Of a DNA stretch of 8,689 nucleotides, positions 1-6,290 are shown one piece after another (position 1 is the stretch's first letter; the number at the start of each line of letters is the position of its first letter). The notes beneath the pieces were generated by a model. That model saw only the letters and a program-made list of their open reading frames with translations. It did no database searches and was not told the DNA's origin. The DNA is from Nitrospirota bacterium. GTDB taxonomy: Bacteria > Nitrospirota > Nitrospiria > Nitrospirales > NS-4. The stretch spans positions 1 through 8,689 of the forward strand of contig VBON01000068.1 of NCBI GenBank assembly GCA_005877525.1, written 5' to 3'. Position numbers and translations under genes: made by a program.

Positions 1-125
1 ATATAAGCCACCTTCCTCTGAAGAATTTAGAAGAATGCACAATATTACCATATTCCGAGGAGTTACAGTACCTTCATCGGTTGAGAATTGCTTTCTCTAA
101 AGCATTTCTAGGCTTATGGGGTCTT
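1..125. other. AT-rich geneless left edge
   Basis: No reading frame with a convincing start and composition is visible here. The stretch is richer in A and T than the rest of the window and lies downstream of the rhomboid gene stop. It contains a small 6-bp stem with a four-base loop at 89-104 (TGCTTT / AAAGCA), without a following T-run on either strand, so I do not call it a terminator. Confidence 0.5.
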
Positions 126-809
126 CTACCTTGCCGAGCGGGTCGCGTGTGAGCGCATGAACAATCTAATCAACACGAGCCCGGCGATAAATCCGCCGAC
201 ATGGGCAAACCAGGCTACCCCGCCTTCCATTCCCCCTAAATTGAAGATCGCATTGAGCATCTGCACGACGATCCAGAAGCCCAGGACCACGATAGCTGAG
301 ACGTGCACGATGTAGGGAAAGATGCCGATCGGGATCAAAACCTTTACGCGGACGTACGGAAACAGCAATACATAGGCGCCGAGGATCCCCGAGATGGCCC
401 CGCTCGCTCCGATCATCGGGAGAGTGGAAGAAGGGGCAACCGCGGCGTGCGTGAAGGCCGCCATTCCGCCGACCAAGAGAAAGAAGAGGACGAAGCGGCC
501 ATGCCCCATCACATCCTCTATGTTGTTGCCAAAAATCCAGAGATACAGCATGTTCCCGCCAAGATGCAGGATATTCGCATGCAGGAACATGGAGGTGAAG
601 ATCGTCAGCCACGGGGGCACCAGAGGATTGCCGATTATCGGCCTTTGATGGAACACATCAGCGGGAATCGCGGCCAGCGACAGGACAAATTCTTCTTCCT
701 GAGGACCGAGCGAGACTTGATAAAAGAACACCAGGCAGTTCAAAACGATGAGGCCGATGGTGACAAACGGTGTCAGTGTGGTGGGATTGTCGTCTCGCAG
801 AGGGATCAT
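126..809 (-). CDS. Rhomboid family intramembrane serine protease
   Basis: This is a 227-residue polytopic membrane protein of the rhomboid family, which cleaves transmembrane substrates within the bilayer. The catalytic serine motif GASGA puts Ser at 136, and the partner His is at 203 in FAHVGG. The conserved HxxxxHxxxN segment is at 77-86 (H77, H82, N86), the oxyanion-side helix of rhomboids. About six hydrophobic segments follow a short N-terminus that begins MIPLRDD, a common opening for bacterial rhomboids, and the length is normal for a minimal six-helix type. I chose the ATG at 809 for that opening; a GGCGGA lies 6 bases before it. An in-frame ATG at 830 would add seven residues (MFCGGCK). 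The gene is divergent from the TPR-HEAT gene. The substrate cannot be told from the sequence. Confidence 0.93.
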   Translation of the reverse strand: MIPLRDDNPTTLTPFVTIGLIVLNCLVFFYQVSLGPQEEEFVLSLAAIPADVFHQRPIIGNPLVPPWLTIFTSMFLHANILHLGGNMLYLWIFGNNIEDVMGHGRFVLFFLLVGGMAAFTHAAVAPSSTLPMIGASGAISGILGAYVLLFPYVRVKVLIPIGIFPYIVHVSAIVVLGFWIVVQMLNAIFNLGGMEGGVAWFAHVGGFIAGLVLIRLFMRSHATRSAR

Positions 810-1013
810 TTTACATCCGCCGCAGAACATCCGACCCTGGCATATTCCCCCTAGACTGTCAATTCCAAGCCACAGCGTTGAGACACCAGACGTATCATCC
901 TGAACGAGTGAATGATCTGATGCTTCGCGGAGGCGTGGCCGGGAACTCAAATGGCTCCGAATGACCAGAGTGCTGGCTGCAATCAAACGCCTTTCCTGGT
1001 AACATTTGACGCT
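810..1013. promoter_or_regulatory. Divergent intergenic region, rhomboid / TPR-HEAT genes
   Basis: This gap must hold the start signals of both divergent genes. On the minus strand a perfect TTGACA (857-862) faces the rhomboid gene, but nothing resembling a -10 lies 16-18 bases further on. On the plus strand the only reasonable candidate is an extended -10 (TGG-TAACAT, 997-1005) with a poor -35 (CTGCAA, 977-982) at 17-base spacing. That would start the transcript within a base or two of the ATG at 1014. There is no Shine-Dalgarno before that ATG. Confidence 0.35.
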
Positions 1014-2342
1014 ATGAATCTGGGAGCATTCATTCTATCGGCTCTGTGGCTGACCGTCTTTTCCCCTTCGGTTTTCGCCAATGATTTGCACGACGCCAAA
1101 GCGGCTTTGGAACGCAGGGACTATGAGAGCGCCCTCAAGCTCCTGGACAACGCCCTGAAGACCATGCCCGGCCAAGCCGCAGTCTATGAGATGCGGGCCG
1201 TGACCCAAGCCCATCGAGGCCGTGCCGATGAAGCGCTGGCCGATTACGATCAGGCCGTCAGGTTGACGACGGGCGAGCAGCCCGACCTTCTTCGCCGAAT
1301 TGCGATCGGCGTGCTGTCCGCGTTGCTCGCCCACGATCAGGAATTTGTTCGGGGGGCGGCGGTGACGGCCCTCGCCGATCTGGGGCCTCGGGGAATACAG
1401 AGCCCGCTGAATGCGGCCCTCAGAGACAGATCTCCGCGCGTGCGGAGTCTGGCGATCCAGACCGCCAGCCGCCTGGGGCTCGCCGCCAGCCTGCCCGCAG
1501 TACGCGAAGCCGTGAAGGATCCGGACGCCTCGGTCCGATTGGCGGCGCTCGCCACGCTGGGGCTCTCAAAAGCGCCGGCTGTGGTCCCTATCGTGAAGCA
1601 AGGATTGAGGGATCACGATCAGCTTGCTCAACTGGTCGCGCGCGAAGCGCTCATCCTCCTGAAACAGCCGGAGTCGCTGCAACCGTTGATCGCCGCGACT
1701 CGGGATTTCAGTCCGGCTGTGCGCGGAGTCGCGGTCGGCATCCTGGGTCGGCTGAAAGAGCCTTCAGCGCTGCCGGCGCTGAGCCTGAGTTTGCACGACC
1801 CCGATCCTTCCGTCCGCTCATTCGCTGCGGGTGCACTCGGTGATATGGGATCAGCGGCGGCGATTCCCGAGCTCCTGGAGGCAATGACCGACGAGAACCC
1901 TTACGTACGGAACTTTGCGGCTGCGAGCTTGGGGCGGCTCCGTGCGAAAGAGGCCATCCACGCCCTCTGGGAAGCCATAAAAGATCCGGACACCTTGGTT
2001 CGCCTCGCCGCCGCCGAAGCTCTCGTTCGCTTAGGTGAGGGGCAGGCCGCCCTCATCTTTCGTGAGCTGGCCAAAGACCCGGACTATGGAGTACGAAGCG
2101 CGGCAGTGGGTGCCATGGGCCGCCTGGCGCCAGCCGGAGCAATGACCTTTGCCCTCGAATCGCTGGATGATCCCGCTCCCCGAGTGCGTGTCGCAGCCGT
2201 TCAAGCGCTTGGCAAGACCGGTGGGCAAGCAGCGATCCCCTACCTGCGCCGCGCGCTTCTCGATAAGGACCCGACCGTCAGAGCTTTTGCGGCGGGCCAT
2301 CTGGGCGCACTAGCCGGCGAAAAATCGTCTCACGCTAGTTAA
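1014..2342 (+). CDS. Exported TPR and HEAT-repeat (PBS-lyase type) protein
   Basis: This is a 442-residue scaffold-like protein. Residues 1-22 form a signal peptide ending in an Ala-X-Ala-like SVFA site before NDLHDAK, so the protein is probably periplasmic. Residues about 25-90 form two TPR-like helical hairpins (ALERRDYESALKLLDNAL, then AHRGRADEALADYDQAV). From about residue 105 to the end there are 11 tandem repeats with a strict 31-residue period, built on D-P-D-x-x-VR-x-x-A-A-x-x-LG-x-L, typical of HEAT/PBS-lyase repeats. Such solenoids bind protein partners and have no catalysis of their own. I start at the ATG at 1014 because it opens the signal peptide; the ATG at 951 would place 21 polar residues in front. 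There is no clear ribosome-binding site. The small gene at 2395 follows after 52 bases and is probably cotranscribed. The partner is unknown. Confidence 0.88.
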   Translation: MNLGAFILSALWLTVFSPSVFANDLHDAKAALERRDYESALKLLDNALKTMPGQAAVYEMRAVTQAHRGRADEALADYDQAVRLTTGEQPDLLRRIAIGVLSALLAHDQEFVRGAAVTALADLGPRGIQSPLNAALRDRSPRVRSLAIQTASRLGLAASLPAVREAVKDPDASVRLAALATLGLSKAPAVVPIVKQGLRDHDQLAQLVAREALILLKQPESLQPLIAATRDFSPAVRGVAVGILGRLKEPSALPALSLSLHDPDPSVRSFAAGALGDMGSAAAIPELLEAMTDENPYVRNFAAASLGRLRAKEAIHALWEAIKDPDTLVRLAAAEALVRLGEGQAALIFRELAKDPDYGVRSAAVGAMGRLAPAGAMTFALESLDDPAPRVRVAAVQALGKTGGQAAIPYLRRALLDKDPTVRAFAAGHLGALAGEKSSHAS

Positions 2343-2394
2343 GACGCTGCAGGAACCGGCCACTTGTGCTATTGAATGTAACGGGAGGATCGGC

Positions 2395-2826
2395 ATGCTC
2401 AAATTCCTAGGCTTCCTTTTCATTGTGGGTATCACGTTTGCCATTGGTTACCAGATGGGTCGCGAAGGCCCCGACGTGATCTTAAAAAAAGCGAAGGAGC
2501 TGAGTACCGAAGTGATGGCGCGCGCCACCGCCCTCGAGCGCACGACCTCTCTACGGACCAACCTCGTGAACGCGAAGGACCGGCTGGTTCAGGCAAAATC
2601 CGATCTCTTGGATAAGAACTACGGCAAGGCCGTCAGCGGGCTGCAAGAGACGGCCCAAACCCTCGCTGAGGCCAAGGTGTCCGCGGACGAGGAGATCCGA
2701 CCCAAGCTTGAATCATTGAGCAAGAAGGTCTCAGGGCTGGCCGCCGAAGCCCAGGCGATAAAACCCGGCGTGACGGGCAGGCTGAACGAAGTCATCAAGG
2801 AAATCGATGGCCTGCTGAATCGCTAA
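2395..2826 (+). CDS. Small membrane-anchored helical (coiled-coil-like) protein
   Basis: I do not recognise the family. The protein has 143 residues. Residues 3-20 form one hydrophobic segment (FLGFLFIVGITFAIGYQM), either a membrane anchor or an uncleaved signal. The rest, about 25-143, is charged, rich in Ala, Lys, Glu and Leu and nearly free of Pro and Gly. It looks like long amphipathic helices (segments LRTNLVNAKDRLVQAKSDLL and LEKSL-like heptads). There are no cysteines. The start is clear: GGGAGGA lies 5 bases upstream of the ATG. It follows the TPR-HEAT gene and probably shares its transcript, so a role as envelope-anchored partner of that solenoid is a reasonable guess. It converges tail-to-tail with the DUF4105 gene, leaving 16 bases and no visible terminator. 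Confidence 0.8.
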   Translation: MLKFLGFLFIVGITFAIGYQMGREGPDVILKKAKELSTEVMARATALERTTSLRTNLVNAKDRLVQAKSDLLDKNYGKAVSGLQETAQTLAEAKVSADEEIRPKLESLSKKVSGLAAEAQAIKPGVTGRLNEVIKEIDGLLNR

Positions 2827-2842
2827 TGCTGTAGTTCGCGCG

Positions 2843-3436
2843 TCAAAAATATGCCTGCATCGTAACCATCACTTCGTTGTCGCGGCGCTCGAAATGATTT
2901 AATTCTAAACGAATCGCCCAGTCCTTGGATAAGGTGTAGCGCTGCTGGAATGTATACTTGGTATTGTCTGAATGCTCACCGAGCGCATACCGCAGATAAG
3001 TTGCTGAGAGCAAGCTCGTCCACCGCTCGGTCAGGTCTACGACTACTCCGACTGTTCCGCCGCCTCCCACTCGGTGATTCTCCTCGAACGCATGGCTATA
3101 GTTAGCGTCCAACTCCGCGAAAGCGAAATACACCTCGCGCCGCAGCCATCGGGTTTCTACGGCAATGCCCGGACCGACATTGAAGTTGAGGTTGCCGCAA
3201 TAGCGGCATCCCCCGCGCCGGACGGTCTCCCACGTGAGCCCCACCTTCCAAGACGGTCGCTTGAAGAGGCTATCCATCGGTGACAGTGAAATGATGTCGA
3301 CAACGGCCAATCGCTCCAGTCTGAATTGATTGTGCTTCTCATAGTGCCGAAGCTTGGCCGCCAGGAATTCAAGGAGTATAGCCGATTTCGGGGTCCAGCA
3401 GATCATGGTAGGCGGGGCGCAGATTGATCTCTTCAA
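2843..3436 (-). pseudogene. C-terminal part of DUF4105 protein, shifted frame
   Basis: This frame continues the DUF4105 protein after a frameshift. True homology begins around 3370 with EFLAAKLRHYEK, giving 175 residues to the TGA at 2843; the ORF-opening ATG at 3436 lies in sequence that codes in the other frame. The segment holds the family's LVDI-SLSP-like stretch (AVVDIISLSPMD) and a CxxC (GGCRYCGNLNFNVGPG). Alternating hydrophobic and polar residues follow, ending in a terminal Phe (VMVTMQAYF), as in outer-membrane beta-barrel ends. I see no independent start or ribosome-binding site, so it is unlikely to be a separate gene. Either the gene is broken, the assembly has an indel, or ribosomes shift +1 at CCT-TGA (3369-3374). 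Confidence 0.8.
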
Positions 3437-4751
3437 AGAATCCGTCCTGGCGCCAGCCGAATCCGACTCCTGCCCGTCTGGCCAAATGGCCTTTTTCGGG
3501 AGCCTCTGAGAGAGGAGGAATCACGACCGCTGCGGGTTGTACTCTGAGTGCGCTCCGCGCGACCAATACAGCGCGGTAGCGTTCGCGATAAGAAGCCGCA
3601 TGCCGCTCATCGCTGAGCCCGAGATAGCGCAGATAATGCGCAGCAACGTCCAGCACGAATGCCTGCCTGTCCAACGCCAGGCGACGAAATCCATCGGCTT
3701 GAGCGACGCTGGGATCTTTTACGATATGGCCCAGCCAGCCGCGCTCATCATGCGACAGGGTCGCGTTTCTACCCTCGATCTGGCTGGTCAACGAAGGGCG
3801 GAAGACCCGATCGGCGACCAATCCCGGCTCGCCCGGGATGCGCCGGATCGTATCGGTGGGGATTGTCCACACAATGAACTCATCCGTCAGGTGAAGCCGG
3901 GGATCGGCGACTTCCAACAACGACAGGATGTGATAGGCGCAGTTTTCCTTAAAATAGAAATAATCAAAGTACGTGTTGCCGAGTTCCCAGGCGTGCCTCA
4001 GCATCTGAAGCACCTGATCCTGCGTAAAGTTCAGTCGATACTCCCAGATGTCGCGGCTCTCAAAATCCCGATACTCTTGGACTTTCAAATAATAGGGCAT
4101 CGTGGAGAAGTAACCTTTGAAGCCGCCGGTCATGCCCATGTAGGCGTATGTGAAGCCGTTGCTCGTGGTGATCTCCGCAGCATAATTAATGGTATACGCC
4201 AGGATGCGGGTCTGCTCGGTCTGGCCTTTTTGATCGATGCGAAGCAGCAGGTGGCCGAACATCGACGATGGATTGTTCATAAACGCGGAGGGGAAGATGA
4301 GGGTCACCCCCTCCGGGTTCAACGCGCTCAGCCAGTCTGCGAACCGGACGCAGGGTTTGGGGAGTAACCGTCGATCGTCGATCGCAAGGACCGATTTCAG
4401 CCAGTGATACCTCGCCGGGAACGCGCACTGGGTATCCTGGGCCGTTCGGCCTACTAATTCATCGGTGAACAACTTCCTGAGTGTGGCTTCGAGTTCCGCG
4501 GCGGGGTCTGTCTTACCGTTGGACGCCAAAAAAAATGCCGGCCCGTCCGCTTCACTCGTAAAGCCTTTCCACAGATTTTCCCTGTAATGCAGCAAGAGAT
4601 GCCACTCTCGAGCATCCGAGAGACGCAGTTCGACCGCCTGCCTGAGAAGTTCATCTAGGTATGCCGGATCGGGACTGTCTGAGGCCTGGACGCCCGCGGC
4701 AGCGACGAGAAGGAAGGCGAAGAGAAATCCGAGATATTTGGGCAAACTCAA
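3369..4751 (-). CDS. DUF4105 (Lnb N-terminal domain) protein, N-terminal part, ends at frameshift
   Basis: This is 460 residues of a DUF4105 (PF13387) envelope protein, truncated by TGA. Residues 1-23 are a signal peptide (PKYLGFLFAFLLVAAAGVQA). The core has the family landmarks: C-x-FPARYxWL from C109, FPSAFMNNPSSMFGH with H167, ESRDIWEYRLNFT, and YFKENCAY with C271. The conserved His and Cys suggest a thiol active site; a DUF4105 protein in Bacteroidota has been reported as the lipoprotein N-acyltransferase Lnb, but function here is inference. The last matched block is PAYHDLLDPEIGY, after which the protein continues in another frame (2843-3370); rejoined length is about 635. There is no ATG before the signal peptide that is not upstream of the terminator, so I pick TTG at 4751, with AGGAG five bases ahead inside the terminator stem. 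Confidence 0.8.
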   Translation of the reverse strand: MSLPKYLGFLFAFLLVAAAGVQASDSPDPAYLDELLRQAVELRLSDAREWHLLLHYRENLWKGFTSEADGPAFFLASNGKTDPAAELEATLRKLFTDELVGRTAQDTQCAFPARYHWLKSVLAIDDRRLLPKPCVRFADWLSALNPEGVTLIFPSAFMNNPSSMFGHLLLRIDQKGQTEQTRILAYTINYAAEITTSNGFTYAYMGMTGGFKGYFSTMPYYLKVQEYRDFESRDIWEYRLNFTQDQVLQMLRHAWELGNTYFDYFYFKENCAYHILSLLEVADPRLHLTDEFIVWTIPTDTIRRIPGEPGLVADRVFRPSLTSQIEGRNATLSHDERGWLGHIVKDPSVAQADGFRRLALDRQAFVLDVAAHYLRYLGLSDERHAASYRERYRAVLVARSALRVQPAAVVIPPLSEAPEKGHLARRAGVGFGWRQDGFFEEINLRPAYHDLLDPEIGYTP

Positions 4752-4783
4752 AAAGGCTCCTGGTCCTGAGGACCAGGAGCCTT
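4750..4783 (-). terminator. Strong intrinsic terminator after the DUF3015 gene
   Basis: A perfect inverted repeat with 13-bp arms (GGCTCCTGGTCCT / AGGACCAGGAGCC) around one central base occupies 4755-4781. It is extended by two A-T pairs and followed on the minus strand by TTTTT (4754-4750). It begins 8 bases after the TAA stop of the DUF3015 gene, as expected for its terminator. On the plus strand the trailing run is only TTGTG, so it is directional. Its 3' arm contains AGGAG, placed correctly for the TTG start of the next gene. Confidence 0.92.
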
Positions 4784-4791
4784 GTGACAAA

Positions 4792-5307
4792 TTAATGCCT
4801 AACAGGAAGCGCGGCGAGAACCGGCTGGCCTGCCATCGCCTCATGAAGCGCCGCAAGCATTGCTACAGGGCTGGCCTCTCCCGATTGGATCAACTTCGTA
4901 TATTTTTCCTGGGTCATCGCAAAAAAGGTCGGCTGGTATTCCACCGGGACGCCCAACAGCGTCGCCAAAGACGCCAGATGCTCTCCTTGTCCCTGCGCCA
5001 TGTCCTGGGCAAGATTCTCAAAATTCACCTCGGCAAACATTGTTGCTTGGTGTTGCGACATGACCTTCCCGTCGTTCGTGCAGCCTGACGTCCCGGAGCT
5101 TATCCCGAAGGTATTGCTCCCGAAGGTCCCATTGGTGGTCGCCATCATAACCTGAGGCGCGATGTCTTTTTGGTTGGCGTAGTCTGCCCATGCGAGCTTG
5201 CCTAGTCCGCATCCTGGGCCGGTATCAGGGTTTGGAACTGCCCATGCCCCAGCTGCCTGAAAACAGGCGAATGCGCCGACTGCGATCACCAGTGCTAACC
5301 TTTTCAT
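4792..5307 (-). CDS. DUF3015 family exported protein
   Basis: This is a 171-residue member of the DUF3015 family, small secreted or periplasmic proteins of unknown function. Residues 1-23 are a signal peptide (MKRLALVIAVGAFACFQAAGAWA). The mature protein opens with the family signature NPDTGPGCGLGKLAW, then PQVMMATTNGTFGSNTFGISSGTSGC. C33 and C76 are the only cysteines in the predicted mature part and could form a disulfide. The C-terminal half is helical (FAEVNFENLAQDMAQGQGEHLASLATLLGV), as usual for the family. The ATG at 5307 is supported by a perfect AGGAGGG eight bases or less ahead. It has its own sigma70 promoter and a strong terminator directly after its stop, so it is mainly a single-gene transcript, with the DUF4105 gene just beyond. 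Confidence 0.93.
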   Translation of the reverse strand: MKRLALVIAVGAFACFQAAGAWAVPNPDTGPGCGLGKLAWADYANQKDIAPQVMMATTNGTFGSNTFGISSGTSGCTNDGKVMSQHQATMFAEVNFENLAQDMAQGQGEHLASLATLLGVPVEYQPTFFAMTQEKYTKLIQSGEASPVAMLAALHEAMAGQPVLAALPVRH

Positions 5308-5368
5308 AGTACCCTCCTTGAATGTTGATCCCTCTCTCGATTCCTGAACCGATCGAGCTCCGGGGGAG

Positions 5369-5397
5369 AATATACTCATACGCTCTGAATCTGTCAA
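5369..5397 (-). promoter_or_regulatory. Sigma70 promoter of the DUF3015 gene
   Basis: Read on the minus strand: a perfect -35 TTGACA (5397-5392), a 17-base spacer and -10 TATATT (5374-5369, five of six matches). Transcription would begin near 5362, giving a leader of about 55 bases before the ATG at 5307. The leader is purine-rich and ends in AGGAGGG. Confidence 0.85.
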
Positions 5398-5510
5398 ATA
5401 TCGACAACTTTGATGAACGCTAGAAGAACGATGACAAGCCAACAATACCGATGACGTAGGCAAAGGGGCACCCAAAGAAGGGGTTTCAGTAAGGATATTG
5501 ACGCAGACTC

Positions 5511-6134
5511 TCATCCGGTGACGTCTTCAACAAATTGCTTCAGCCGGCGAAAATACGGCTTGCCTCCGGTAACGTACAGGGTGTTGTGATCTGCCCCTTC
5601 TACTCGATAGAACGCCTTGGGCGAATGGGCCGCCGCAAATACCTGTTCGCCCAACTCGATCGGAACGATATGATCGCGGTCCCCATGGATCACCAGCACC
5701 GGGATACGAACTTTATCGAGGCGATCCAAGAGATTATATCGCGCAGCGAGGAGCCAGTACGCGGGCAATCCCCACATATAACTTTTGGCGAGCGCAGGGA
5801 TGGATGGAAATGCGGATTCCAGAATCAATCCCGCCGCCGAGCGCCGGCTTGCTACATCGCCCGCTACCGCTGCTCCCAATGATCGTCCGAAGAGTACGAT
5901 CCGTCGAGGGTCGATACGTCGTGTCTCGCTGAGGTGTGCATAGGCCGCAAGGGCATCCTGATAAAGTCCATCCTCGGAGGGTCGACCACGGCTCCGGCCA
6001 TAGCCCCGGTAGTCAAACAGGAAGACCGCCAGGCCGAGGTTATGAAGCTCGACAAGATTCTCCAACCGATTGATGATATTGCCTGCATTCCCATGGCACC
6101 AGAGAAGTACCGGCGTGGGTTTGGAGGAAGGCAT
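5511..6134 (-). CDS. Alpha/beta hydrolase (BEM46-like serine hydrolase)
   Basis: From the first in-frame ATG this is 207 residues of an alpha/beta hydrolase. The HGNAGN oxyanion motif is at 14-19, DYRGYGRSRG at 41-50, and the nucleophile elbow GRSLGA puts Ser at 85. The acid is D154 in HGDRDHIVP and the histidine is H183 in GADHN. This arrangement is that of the BEM46/YqkD-like group of serine hydrolases; the substrate is unknown. Homology does not stop at this ATG: about 50 codons upstream read as the family's N-terminal strands (see 6135-6290), and the usual N-terminal membrane helix is absent. The weak GGGTGG before the ATG might still serve. It is the last gene after the HEAT-repeat gene. 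No clear terminator follows its stop. Confidence 0.85.
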   Translation of the reverse strand: MPSSKPTPVLLWCHGNAGNIINRLENLVELHNLGLAVFLFDYRGYGRSRGRPSEDGLYQDALAAYAHLSETRRIDPRRIVLFGRSLGAAVAGDVASRRSAAGLILESAFPSIPALAKSYMWGLPAYWLLAARYNLLDRLDKVRIPVLVIHGDRDHIVPIELGEQVFAAAHSPKAFYRVEGADHNTLYVTGGKPYFRRLKQFVEDVTG

Positions 6135-6290
6135 AAACCACCCGAACAGCTCCGTCCGATCGGCGGCCTGAAATGAAACGTCTTCGAGTGGGAGTCCCGT
6201 CAGGCGGGCCCAATCGCGGTCTATCCATGGTGCGGGATGATAAACGAAGAGTTGGTCGAAGAGGTCCTGCGTGGTGGCCAGAAAAGTGGG
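6135..6290 (-). other. Hydrolase N-terminal coding extension lacking a standard start
   Basis: These 52 codons directly follow the TAG of the HEAT-repeat gene, in the same frame, and run into the hydrolase without a stop. They read like the family's N-terminus (LFVYHPAPWIDRDWARLTG, then LPLEDVSFQAADRTELFGWF). No ATG, GTG or TTG is present in frame; the nearest unusual candidate is CTG at 6281, three codons after the stop. Either translation starts at a rare codon, or the 5' end (with its membrane helix) has been lost. Confidence 0.7.

Noticed and set aside
89..104. Small stem-loop after the rhomboid gene
   Set aside because: Only six pairs, A/T-rich, and no T-run on the minus strand; too weak to be called a terminator.
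810..830. Alternative rhomboid start at 830 adding MFCGGCK, with a CxxC
   Set aside because: The residues after it, MIPLRDD, are the usual rhomboid opening, and nothing else supports coding upstream; kept only as an alternative.
857..862. Perfect TTGACA facing the rhomboid gene
   Set aside because: No acceptable -10 at 15-19 bases, so not listed as a promoter by itself.
951..1013. ATG at 951 as start of the TPR-HEAT gene
   Set aside because: It would put 21 polar residues before a clean signal peptide and has no ribosome-binding site.
1330..2330. Regular 93-base periodicity that might suggest a repeat array or CRISPR
   Set aside because: The period is the 31-residue HEAT repeat in coding frame; the DNA copies are diverged and have no identical direct repeats.
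3537..4367. 276-codon plus-strand open frame
   Set aside because: It is antisense to the DUF4105 core, which carries recognisable motifs; the translation shows no domain and no ribosome-binding site.
5420..5510. Possible terminator (ACCC / GGGT) after the hydrolase gene
   Set aside because: Four-pair stem without a proper T-run; no support.
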